A DNA stretch of 64,000 nt, from the NCBI RefSeq assembly GCF_001421745.1, contig NZ_LMKW01000013.1:1-64000 (forward strand). The letters are read 5' to 3'. How positions within the stretch are numbered: the first letter of the stretch is position 1; each line of letters starts with the position of its first letter. The translations under genes and the position numbers were made by a program. This document shows positions 43,064 to 50,430 of the stretch, one piece after another. Below the pieces are notes generated by a model that was not told where the DNA came from, searched no databases, and saw only the letters and a list, made by a program, of their open reading frames with translations. Origin of the DNA: Sphingomonas sp. Leaf230 (GTDB taxonomy: Bacteria; Pseudomonadota; Alphaproteobacteria; Sphingomonadales; Sphingomonadaceae).

Positions 43064-43117
43064 ACCATCACGAAGGCTTTCCGACCTCCGCCGCAACGCG
43101 TATAGCGTACCCGAACC

Positions 43118-44017
43118 ATGACTCCTGCCCCCCCCCTCCTGCCACCGGCGCATTGGCGCGATTTCCTTGCGCTGACCAAGCCGCGCGTGATGACGCTCGT
43201 CGTCTTCACCGGGCTATGCGGCATGCTTGCCGCGCCAACGTCGGTGCATCCGGTGATCGGCTTCACAGCCATCCTCTGCATCGCGCTCGGCGCCGGCGCG
43301 GCGGGCGCGCTCAACCAATGGTACGAGTCGGACATCGACGCGGTCATGCGGCGCACGCAGAAGCGACCGCTCCCCGACGGCCGGATGGACCGTCAGGCGG
43401 CGCTCCATTTCGGCGTAGGTCTCGGCGCGTTCTCGGTCCTGTTCATGGGCGTCGCGGTCAACATCGTTGCCGCGGCGATCCTGACCGTTTCGATCCTGTT
43501 CTACGTCCTCGTCTACACCGTCTGGCTGAAGCGCCGCACGCCGCAGAACATCGTCATTGGTGGTGCCGCCGGCGCGTTCCCGCCACTGATCGGCTGGGCC
43601 GCGGCGACCGGTGACATCGCGCTGCTCCCCGTCCTGCTGTTCCTGTTCGTCTTCCTCTGGACGCCACCCCATTTCTGGGCGCTCGCGCTGTTCATGAAGA
43701 GCGATTATGCCGCCGCGGGCGTGCCGATGCTCCCGGTCGTGTCGGGCGAGCGCACCACGCGGACGCAGATCGGGCTTTACACGATCCCGATGGCGGCGGT
43801 CGCGATTCTGCCCTGGCCGCTCGGGCTGACGGGGCCGATCTACGGCATCGCCGCGGTGCTGCTTACCGGCTGGTTCGCGCTGCTCGCGGTCCGCGTCGCG
43901 AAGCGCACCACGCATGCCGACGATGCGATGAAACCGGAGAAGGCCTTGTTCAAATACTCGATCCTGTATCTGTTCGTGATGTTCGGCGCGCTGGTCGTCG
44001 ACCGGTGGTTCGCATGA
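43118..44017 (+). CDS. ctaB: Protohaem IX farnesyltransferase (haem O synthase)
   Basis: Adds a farnesyl tail to haem b, making haem o, precursor of haem a for CtaD. 299 residues with about nine helices of the UbiA fold. The Mg-diphosphate motif is NQWYESDIDAVMRRTQKRPL; the second acidic/aromatic region is FLWTPPHFWALALFMKSDYA followed by GVPMLPVVSGERTTRTQI. ATG at 43118. It overlaps the small gene downstream by ATGA, starting the ctaB-small ORF-ctaG-ctaE transcript. Confidence 0.96.
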   Translation: MTPAPPLLPPAHWRDFLALTKPRVMTLVVFTGLCGMLAAPTSVHPVIGFTAILCIALGAGAAGALNQWYESDIDAVMRRTQKRPLPDGRMDRQAALHFGVGLGAFSVLFMGVAVNIVAAAILTVSILFYVLVYTVWLKRRTPQNIVIGGAAGAFPPLIGWAAATGDIALLPVLLFLFVFLWTPPHFWALALFMKSDYAAAGVPMLPVVSGERTTRTQIGLYTIPMAAVAILPWPLGLTGPIYGIAAVLLTGWFALLAVRVAKRTTHADDAMKPEKALFKYSILYLFVMFGALVVDRWFA

Positions 44018-44163
44018 GCATTCCCGATCCCATCCGCGAGGAAGATCTCATCCGCAGCCGTCAACGCGGTCGCGCGCGCGTCATGGCCATACTGCTTGGG
44101 GCGTTCGTCATCCTCGTCTTCGCGATCTCGATCGCCAAGATCCGCGCGGGGATGCCGCACTAA
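44014..44163 (+). CDS. CoxF-like small membrane protein of the cox locus
   Basis: A 49-residue single-helix protein. A charged N-terminus (IREEDLIRSRQRGRARVMA) precedes one membrane helix (about residues 25-41) and a short basic tail ending GMPH. ATG 44014 overlaps the ctaB stop (ATGA), and its TAA overlaps the ctaG ATG (TAATG), so it is coupled on both sides. Alphaproteobacterial cox operons commonly hold a 45-60 residue membrane protein called CoxF or 'cytochrome c oxidase small protein' exactly here. Its role in oxidase assembly is not established. Confidence 0.85.
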   Translation: MSIPDPIREEDLIRSRQRGRARVMAILLGAFVILVFAISIAKIRAGMPH

Positions 44164-44714
44164 TGGCTGGCTGGAAGGCCATGTCGCGCACCAACCGTAC
44201 CGCGGCACTCGCGGTGCTCTTCATCTGTTTCATGACCGGGCTCGCCTGGGCCAGCGTGCCGCTCTATCGGCTGTTCTGCGCCGCGACCGGGCTCAACGGC
44301 ACTACCAACCGCGGGCTGGCCGCCCCCGGCGCGGTCGACCACAAGATCACGATAGACTTCGACACCAACGTCAGCCCCAAGCTGCCGTGGAAGTTCACGC
44401 CCGAGAACCGCTCGGACACGGTCGATATCGGCGCGCGCGACATGGCGTTTTTCACCGCCACGAACAGGTCGAACAAGCCGCTCACCGGCACCGCGACGTT
44501 CAACGTCCAGCCCGCGCAGGCCGGCAAGTATTTCACCAAGATCCAATGCTTCTGCTTCACGCAGCAGACGCTGAAACCCGGCGAGACCGCGCGGATGCCG
44601 GTGATCTTCTTTGTCGATCCGAAGATCCTGACGGACCCGGATGCGGCCGATATCCAGACGATCACGCTCAGCTATACGTTTTACCCGGTGGATTCTGCGA
44701 AAACAGCCAGCTAG
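44163..44714 (+). CDS. ctaG: Cytochrome c oxidase assembly protein CtaG (Cox11)
   Basis: Delivers copper to the CuB site of subunit I. 183 residues: one N-terminal helix (AALAVLFICFMTGLAWASVP), then a periplasmic immunoglobulin-like domain. The copper-binding motif IQCFCFTQQTLKPGE has the conserved Cys-x-Cys. YRLFCAATGLNGTT after the helix carries another conserved cysteine. The start codon overlaps the stop of the CoxF-like gene. Confidence 0.96.
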   Translation: MAGWKAMSRTNRTAALAVLFICFMTGLAWASVPLYRLFCAATGLNGTTNRGLAAPGAVDHKITIDFDTNVSPKLPWKFTPENRSDTVDIGARDMAFFTATNRSNKPLTGTATFNVQPAQAGKYFTKIQCFCFTQQTLKPGETARMPVIFFVDPKILTDPDAADIQTITLSYTFYPVDSAKTAS

Positions 44715-44744
44715 AACGTCGCCAAAGAAAATAGGGGAGTACCG

Positions 44745-45671
44745 ATGGCCGGCGCCAAGAACCATGATTACCACATCCTGCCGCCGAGCATCTGGCCGCT
44801 GGTCGGCTCGTTCTCGGCGCTGATCATGGCGGTCGGCGGCATCATGTGGATGCACGGCGGCCATGTCGACAAGCCCAATGGCGGCGGCTGGATCTTCTTC
44901 ATCGGCCTGACCGGGCTGCTCTTCACCTTCTACAGCTGGTGGGCGCAGGTCATCAAGGAAGCGCATGCGGGCGACCACACCCCCGTCGTCCAGCTCCATT
45001 TCCGCTACGGCATGATCCTGTTCATCGCCTCCGAAGTGATGTTCTTCGTCGGCTGGTTCTGGGCGTTCTTCGACTTCTCGCTGTTCCCGACCGCGATGAC
45101 CTTTGCCGACGGCACGGTCACCCGCGCAGTCGAGGGCGGCGCGGCGATCGTCGCGCAGTGGCCTCCGAAGGGCCTGACGGTCATCAACCCGTTTGAACTC
45201 CCGCTGCTCAACACGCTGATCCTGCTGACCTCGGGCACCACCGTGACGTGGGCGCATCATGCGTTGATCCACAACCAGCGCGGCGGCGAGAAGACCGGGC
45301 TGTGGGGCCTGATCGGCGTCGGTAACCGCGACGGCGTGCTCAAGGGCCTGTGGCTGACGGTGATACTCGGCGCGCTGTTCAGTTCGATCCAGGCGTACGA
45401 GTACGTTCACGCACCGTTCCCGTTCAAGGGCATCAACTACGGCGCAGCGTTCTTCATGGCGACCGGCTTCCACGGCTTCCACGTCCTGATCGGCACGATC
45501 TTCCTGATCGTCTGCCTGGTCCGCGCGTACCGCGGCGACTTCACCCCGCGCCAGCACTTCGGCTTCGAGGCGGCGGCGTGGTACTGGCATTTCGTCGACG
45601 TCGTGTGGCTGTTCCTGTTCGTCACCGTCTACGTCTGGGGCGGCTGGGGCGCCCCCGTCCACGGCGGTTGA
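44745..45671 (+). CDS. ctaE: Cytochrome c oxidase subunit III
   Basis: 308 residues with seven membrane helices. Seen: HDYHILPPSIWPLVGSF at the start, GMILFIASEVMFFVGWFWAF (with the glutamate of the lipid cleft), TWAHHALIHNQRG, and AAWYWHFVDVVWLFLFVTVY at the end. The ATG has GGGGAG eight bases upstream. It completes the aa3 oxidase core with coxB and ctaD. Confidence 0.96.
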   Translation: MAGAKNHDYHILPPSIWPLVGSFSALIMAVGGIMWMHGGHVDKPNGGGWIFFIGLTGLLFTFYSWWAQVIKEAHAGDHTPVVQLHFRYGMILFIASEVMFFVGWFWAFFDFSLFPTAMTFADGTVTRAVEGGAAIVAQWPPKGLTVINPFELPLLNTLILLTSGTTVTWAHHALIHNQRGGEKTGLWGLIGVGNRDGVLKGLWLTVILGALFSSIQAYEYVHAPFPFKGINYGAAFFMATGFHGFHVLIGTIFLIVCLVRAYRGDFTPRQHFGFEAAAWYWHFVDVVWLFLFVTVYVWGGWGAPVHGG

Positions 45672-45711
45672 GCTTTGCTAGTTTTGGGGTGAGCCACCAC
45701 CCCGGCAGGCA

Positions 45712-45815
45712 CCACCCCGGCGAAGGCCGGGGCCCAGTTGGCAAGGTCGCAGTAACTAAGCGCTGTCCTCGGTTAGAACCGTCCCCCAACTGGGCCCCGG
45801 CCTCCGCCGGGGTGG
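45712..45815. repeat. Paired palindromic repeat, CCGGGGCCCAGTTGG type
   Basis: CACCCCGGCGAAGGCCGGGG and, inverted, CCCCGGCCTCCGCCGGGGTG flank the core AAGGTCGCAGTAACTAAGCG, nearly identical at its start to that of 24771-24880. A short partial arm precedes it at 45697-45711. Confidence 0.92.
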
Positions 45816-45862
45816 CGTTTGCTGGTAATGCACTGCTGCAAGTCGACGCTCGCACTCCAACC

Positions 45863-45919
45863 TTGTTCTCCCGCGAAGGCGGGAGCCCAGTCTGGATCCC
45901 CGCCTTCGCGGGGATACAA
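45863..45919. repeat. Palindromic repeat, CTCCCGCGAAGGCGGGAGCC type
   Basis: TTGTTCTCCCGCGAAGGCGG and, inverted, CCCCGCCTTCGCGGGGATAC with a three-base centre. It ends just before the GGAGGA ribosome binding site of the DUF983 gene. Confidence 0.85.
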
Positions 45920-45939
45920 GGTATGGAGGACCTGACGGC

Positions 45940-46323
45940 GTGACCGAAGACCAATACCCCCTCGCCACCGCCCCCACGATCGCGCAGGTCGCGCTGAAAG
46001 GCCTCTGCCCCCGCTGCGGCAAGCCCACGCTCTTCGCCAAATGGTCCAACTTCGCCGACCGCTGCCCGAACTGCGGGCTCGACTTCAGCAAGTTCAACGT
46101 CGGCGATGGCCCCGCCGCGTTTCTCACTCTGATCCTCGGCGCGCTAGTCGTCGCGCTCGCGATCACGCTCGAACTCAAAGCCCACCCGCCGCTCTGGCTG
46201 CACATGCTGATCTGGATCCCCTTCACCGCCGGCGGAGTCGTGCTGTCCCTAAGAGCAGCGAAGGGCGCGCTCATGTCCGCCGAATACCGCAACGCAGCCC
46301 GCGAAGGCCGAATCAACCCGTGA
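45940..46323 (+). CDS. DUF983 domain-containing protein
   Basis: 127 residues. A rubredoxin-like N-terminal half holds two CxxC knuckles, GLCPRCGKPTLF and DRCPNCGLDFSKF, likely binding zinc. Two membrane helices follow (FLTLILGALVVALAITLEL and MLIWIPFTAGGVVLSLRAA). DUF983 is a regular member of alphaproteobacterial oxidase loci between ctaE and SURF1; its role is unknown. The start is GTG at 45940, supported by GGAGGA ten bases upstream. Its stop overlaps the SURF1 start. Confidence 0.9.
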   Translation: MTEDQYPLATAPTIAQVALKGLCPRCGKPTLFAKWSNFADRCPNCGLDFSKFNVGDGPAAFLTLILGALVVALAITLELKAHPPLWLHMLIWIPFTAGGVVLSLRAAKGALMSAEYRNAAREGRINP

Positions 46324-46931
46324 CCCGCACCGCACGACGCATACCCGTCATCCCGACCATCCTCGTCACGCTCGCGATCGCAGCGATGATCGGCCTCGGC
46401 CTGTGGCAACTGCTCGATCGCCTCCCCAAAAAGGAAGCGTTCCTCGTGCAGCTCGCCGCCAACCCCGCCAAGCCGCCAATGGCGTTTCCGCGCTTCCCCG
46501 ACGAGACGCTCCTGTTCCGCCGCGCCTCCGGCCTCTGCCTCCAGCCAACCGACATCAAGCTTGCCGGCGCCGGCAAATCCGGCTTCCGCGCGATCGCCGA
46601 GTGCCGCACGGGCGCGGAAGGCCCTGGCATGATCGTCCAACTCGGCACTACGCGCGACCCAATGGCCAAGGTGAACTGGTCCGGCGGCGAAGTCTCCGGC
46701 TACATCAGCCACGCGCCCGACGGCCGCTCGCTGATCGGATCGCTGTTCGATCACACCCCGCAGCGCTTGATGCTGGTCGCTGATACCCCACAGGCGGGTC
46801 TCAACCCGAACGGCAAGCCCGACATCGCGTCGGTCCCGAACAATCACCTCGCCTATGCCGGCCAATGGTTCTTCTTCGCCGCCATCGCCGCGATCATCTA
46901 CACGCTCGCGCTCCGCCGACAGCCTCGCTAG
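46320..46931 (+). CDS. SURF1 family cytochrome oxidase biogenesis protein
   Basis: Haem-a handling factor for oxidase assembly. 203 residues with two membrane helices at the ends: PTILVTLAIAAMIGLGLWQL and WFFFAAIAAIIYTLALRRQ. Between them is the SURF1 periplasmic domain; GLGLWQLLDRLPKKEAFL and NNHLAYAGQWFFFA are the conserved borders. The start is GTG at 46320, overlapping the TGA of DUF983 (GTGA). Ends the cox gene set; thrC follows after a repeat. Confidence 0.9.
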   Translation: MTRTARRIPVIPTILVTLAIAAMIGLGLWQLLDRLPKKEAFLVQLAANPAKPPMAFPRFPDETLLFRRASGLCLQPTDIKLAGAGKSGFRAIAECRTGAEGPGMIVQLGTTRDPMAKVNWSGGEVSGYISHAPDGRSLIGSLFDHTPQRLMLVADTPQAGLNPNGKPDIASVPNNHLAYAGQWFFFAAIAAIIYTLALRRQPR

Positions 46932-47013
46932 CCGTTCTCCTGCGAACGCAAGAGTCCAGGGTACCGCGCGCATTCCTCCGTAACCCTGGATTCCTGCGTT
47001 CGCAGGAAAACGG
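46932..47013. repeat. Paired palindromic repeat, CCTGCGAACGCAAGAGTCCA type
   Basis: CCGTTCTCCTGCGAACGCAA and the inverted CTGCGTTCGCAGGAAAACGG surround a GTCCAGGGT/ACCCTGGA-bounded spacer. It is the same type as 6149-6217 and 13179-13256. Confidence 0.88.
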
Positions 47014-47063
47014 AAAGCGCGGGCAGCTTGTCGCCTCACCGCCCATTCGCTAACCGCTTGGCC

Positions 47064-48464
47064 ATGCGTTACATCAGCACCCGCGGCTCGGCGCCCATCC
47101 TCGATTTCGAAGCGGCGACGCTCGCCGGCCTCGCCTCCGATGGCGGCCTCTACCTCCCCCACGCGTGGCCGACGATGACCCGCGACGAGATCGCCGCACT
47201 CGCGGGCCTGTCGTACGTCGACACCGCGGTCGCCGTGATGGCCCCGTTCGTCGGCGACGCGATCCCGCGCGAGGAACTGAAGTCGCTCTGCGAACAGGCC
47301 TATGGCCGGTTCTCGCACGCAGCCGTGACACCGCTGGTGCAGCTCGACCACGACCAGTGGCTCCTCGAGCTGTTCCACGGCCCGACGCTGGCGTTCAAGG
47401 ACGTCGCGCTCCAGCTGCTTGGCCTCTTCTTCGAGCGCTTCCTCACCGGCACCGACAAGCGCCTGACGATCGTCGGCGCGACCAGCGGCGACACCGGCTC
47501 GGCGGCGATCGACGCGGTCGCAGGGCGCGAGGGGATCGACATCTTCATGCTCCACCCGGTCGGCCGGATCTCCGACGTCCAGCGCCGCCAGATGACCACG
47601 GTGCTCAGCCCCAACGTCTACAACATCGCCATCGAAGGCAGCTTCGACGATGCGCAGGCGCTGGTGAAGGCAATGTTCAACGACCGCGCCTTCTCGACCA
47701 AGTTCGCACTATCGGCGGTCAACTCGATCAACTGGGCCCGCCTGATGGCGCAGGTGGTGTATTTCTTCTACTCTGCCGTCCGCCTGGGCGCACCTGACCG
47801 CGAGGTCGCGTTCGCGGTCCCGACCGGCAATTTCGGCGACGTGTTCGCCGGCTATGTCGCAGCGAAGATGGGCCTCCCCGTCGCGAAGCTGGTCGTTTCG
47901 ACCAACGTCAACGACATCCTCCACCGCGCGCTCAGCACCGGTGATTATTCGAAGGGCGGCGTCCAGCAGACTCCGACGCCGTCGATGGACATCCAGGTCA
48001 GCTCGAACTTCGAACGCCTGTTGTTCGACCTCGGCGACCGCGACGGTGCCGCGCTTGCCGCACAGATGGCCGGCTTCGAATCCTCGGGTGCGATGCGCCT
48101 TACCAACGCGCAGTCGCAGGGTGCCTCCGCCCTCTTCCAGAGCGAGCGCATCGACCTCGACGACATGACCTTGGCGATGCGCTGGGCACACGAGCACGCG
48201 GGCCAGGTGATCGATCCGCACACCGCGATCGGCCTCGCCGCAGCGCTGCGCACCGAAGTCCCCGCCGGCGTCCCCATAGTGACGCTCGCCACCGCGCACC
48301 CCGCCAAGTTCGGCGACGCGGTCGAGCGCGCCACCGGCGTCCGCCCCTCGCTGCCCACCCGCGTCGGCGACCTGTTCGACCGCGAGGAGCGCTACGCCAC
48401 GCTGCCGGCGACGTTCGAGGCGATCACCGCCTACATCACCGAGCGCGCGAAGCCGTCGGCATGA
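47064..48464 (+). CDS. thrC: Threonine synthase
   Basis: Converts O-phosphohomoserine to threonine with PLP. 466 residues, the long proteobacterial form. PLP is held by K112 in HGPTLAFKDVALQLLG; VGATSGDTGSAAIDAV binds the phosphate. N-terminal MRYISTRGSAPILDFEAA matches the family, so ATG 47064 is chosen over a frame opening 12 codons upstream. thrC after SURF1 is a conserved sphingomonad order. The methyltransferase downstream overlaps it by ATGA. Confidence 0.96.
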   Translation: MRYISTRGSAPILDFEAATLAGLASDGGLYLPHAWPTMTRDEIAALAGLSYVDTAVAVMAPFVGDAIPREELKSLCEQAYGRFSHAAVTPLVQLDHDQWLLELFHGPTLAFKDVALQLLGLFFERFLTGTDKRLTIVGATSGDTGSAAIDAVAGREGIDIFMLHPVGRISDVQRRQMTTVLSPNVYNIAIEGSFDDAQALVKAMFNDRAFSTKFALSAVNSINWARLMAQVVYFFYSAVRLGAPDREVAFAVPTGNFGDVFAGYVAAKMGLPVAKLVVSTNVNDILHRALSTGDYSKGGVQQTPTPSMDIQVSSNFERLLFDLGDRDGAALAAQMAGFESSGAMRLTNAQSQGASALFQSERIDLDDMTLAMRWAHEHAGQVIDPHTAIGLAAALRTEVPAGVPIVTLATAHPAKFGDAVERATGVRPSLPTRVGDLFDREERYATLPATFEAITAYITERAKPSA

Positions 48465-49330
48465 AGCTGCATACCCTTATCGGCGAACCCTGGGCGGATT
48501 ACGGCCTGATCGACTCGGGTCACGGCAAGAAGCTCGAGCGCTATGGCCGCTTCCGCTTCATCCGCCCCGAGCCGCAGGCGATGTGGGCGCCTGCCTCGAC
48601 CGACTGGCAGGCGCAGGGCGTATTCGTCCCCGGCTCGGACGAGGACGGCGGCGGCCGCTGGGAATTCTCCGAGCCCGTCCCCCGCGAAGGCTGGACGCTC
48701 AAGTGGAACGAGGTGTCCTACACCGCGCAAACCACCCCGTTCCGCCACCTCGGTTTCTTCCCCGACATGGCGCCGGTGTGGAGCTGGATGCGCGAGCGCG
48801 TCGCGGGGCTCGACTCGCCCGAATGCATGAACCTGTTCGGCTATACCGGCGTCGGCACGCTGGCGATGGCGACCAAGGGCGTCCGCATGGTGCATGTCGA
48901 TGCGTCGAAGAAGTCGGTCGAGGCAGCCAAGGCGAACGCGAAACTGTCTGGCATGGCCGACGCGCCGATCCGCTGGATGACGGATGATGCGGCGAAGTTC
49001 GTCGCGCGGGAGGTTCGCCGTGGGCGGCGGTATGACGGAATCCTGCTCGATCCGCCGAAATACGGGCGTGGGCCGGAAGGTGAGGTCTGGCGGCTCGAGG
49101 AGGATCTGCCGAAGCTGATCGCCGACTGCCGCAAGCTGCTCGACGAGAACTCCCGCTTCCTGTTCCTGACGGTCTACGCGGTGCGGATGTCCGCTCTGGC
49201 GATCGGCGGACTGCTGAACCAAGTGTTTGCAGACCTCCCCGGCAAGATCGAAGTCGGCGAACTCGGCGTCCGCGAAGAGGCCCGCGGCCTGGTATTGCCG
49301 ACGGCAATCTGGGCCCGCTGGAGCCGCTGA
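48461..49330 (+). CDS. Class I SAM-dependent methyltransferase (RlmI-like)
   Basis: 289 residues. An N-terminal OB/beta-rich section (about 1-100) is followed by a Rossmann methyltransferase: MNLFGYTGVGTLAMATKG (SAM loop), VDASKKSVEAAKANAKLSG, and ILLDPPKYGRGPEGEVW, where the DPPK motif is that of rRNA cytosine-C5 methyltransferases of the RlmI/RlmK group. The PUA domain and catalytic cysteine seen in RlmI were not found, so the target is uncertain. Coupled to thrC by ATGA overlap. Confidence 0.85.
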   Translation: MKLHTLIGEPWADYGLIDSGHGKKLERYGRFRFIRPEPQAMWAPASTDWQAQGVFVPGSDEDGGGRWEFSEPVPREGWTLKWNEVSYTAQTTPFRHLGFFPDMAPVWSWMRERVAGLDSPECMNLFGYTGVGTLAMATKGVRMVHVDASKKSVEAAKANAKLSGMADAPIRWMTDDAAKFVAREVRRGRRYDGILLDPPKYGRGPEGEVWRLEEDLPKLIADCRKLLDENSRFLFLTVYAVRMSALAIGGLLNQVFADLPGKIEVGELGVREEARGLVLPTAIWARWSR

Positions 49331-49339
49331 TACAGGCAT

Positions 49340-49447
49340 CCCCCTCCCTGGAAGGGAGGGGTTAGGGGTGGGTCGGCCGATTGGCTGGCGCAGACACCCG
49401 CCTCAAACTGCCCCACCCCAAGCCCCTCCCTTCAGGGAGGGGAGCAG
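49340..49447. repeat. Paired repeat, CCCCTCCCTGGAAGGGAGGGG type
   Basis: Two inverted CCCTCCCT-GAAGGGAGGG palindromes with GGGGTGGGTCGG and CCCCACCCC tails facing inward; nearly the same as 11527-11645. It fills the gap between two convergent genes. Confidence 0.88.
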
Positions 49448-49449
49448 TA

Positions 49450-50430
49450 TCACCCCGGAATCTGCTGGGAGATGCAGTGGAAGCTCCCGCCGCCCGTCAA
49501 AATATGATCCGCACGCTGGCCAACCACCTCACGGTCCGGGAACAGCGCCTGGATCGCCACCACCGCCGCCTGGTCGTTCTCGGCCCCATACAACGGCACC
49601 ACGACCGCGGCATTGCCAATGTAGAAGTTCATGTAGCTCGCCGGCACGACCTCCTCGTCGCGCAGCACGCGCCCCGGCGACGGAATCGTCACGACCTCCA
49701 GCCCGGCCGCCTCGGCGTCTCGCGCGGCGTTCTGGTACACCTGCCAGTTCGGATCGTTGTCGGTCGCCTTCGGGATCGCCACGCGCCCCTCACCGACGAA
49801 CCGCGCCAGATTGTCGACATGGCCGTCGGTGTGATCGTTGACCAGCCCGTCCCCCAGCCACACCACGCGGGTGTAGCCGAGATCGGACGCCAGCCGCGCC
49901 TCGATCTCCGCTTTGCTCAGCGACGGATTGCGGTTGCGGTTGAGCAGGCACTGCTGCGTCGTGACGACCGTCCCGGTACCATCGCCATCGATCGCGCCGC
50001 CTTCCAGCACCCAGTCGCACGCCTCGACCCGCGTGTGCCGGCTTTCCGCCAGCCGCAGCCCGATCGTGTCGTCGCCGGGCAGGTCGTACTTCCCGCCCCA
50101 GCCGTTGAACCGGAAGTCCCGCGCGCTGCCGTCGCCGACGATGATCGGCGCGGTATCGCGCAGCCAGATATCGCCGAACGGCTCGACCACCACGTCCGCG
50201 AACGGGGCCAGCTTCTTGGCGGTGGTCGCCGATCCGACATCGGCCGCGACCAGGATCACCGTCTCGCCATTGCCGCCGGCGTGCACCGTCTTGGCAAACG
50301 CGACGACCTCGTCCCGCGCGGGCTCGAGATCCTCAAGCCACAGGTCCGCATGGCTCGGAAAGCCGATCCAGACGGCCTTGTGGCGCGCCCATTCGGCGGG
50401 GGTAGAGACTGCGGTAGTCGTCGGGGTCAC
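49450..50430 (-). CDS. aguA: Agmatine deiminase
   Basis: Hydrolyses agmatine to N-carbamoylputrescine plus ammonia, a step from arginine to putrescine. 326 residues with the pentein fold. The nucleophile is C319 in GGGSFHCISQQIPG at the C-terminus; WLRDTAPIIV and NDHTDGHVDNLARFV supply the catalytic acid and histidine. No carbamoylputrescine amidase (aguB) gene is in the window. The start is GTG at 50430. It begins one base after the M28 peptidase stop, so both are probably on one transcript. Confidence 0.94.
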   Translation of the reverse strand: MTPTTTAVSTPAEWARHKAVWIGFPSHADLWLEDLEPARDEVVAFAKTVHAGGNGETVILVAADVGSATTAKKLAPFADVVVEPFGDIWLRDTAPIIVGDGSARDFRFNGWGGKYDLPGDDTIGLRLAESRHTRVEACDWVLEGGAIDGDGTGTVVTTQQCLLNRNRNPSLSKAEIEARLASDLGYTRVVWLGDGLVNDHTDGHVDNLARFVGEGRVAIPKATDNDPNWQVYQNAARDAEAAGLEVVTIPSPGRVLRDEEVVPASYMNFYIGNAAVVVPLYGAENDQAAVVAIQALFPDREVVGQRADHILTGGGSFHCISQQIPG

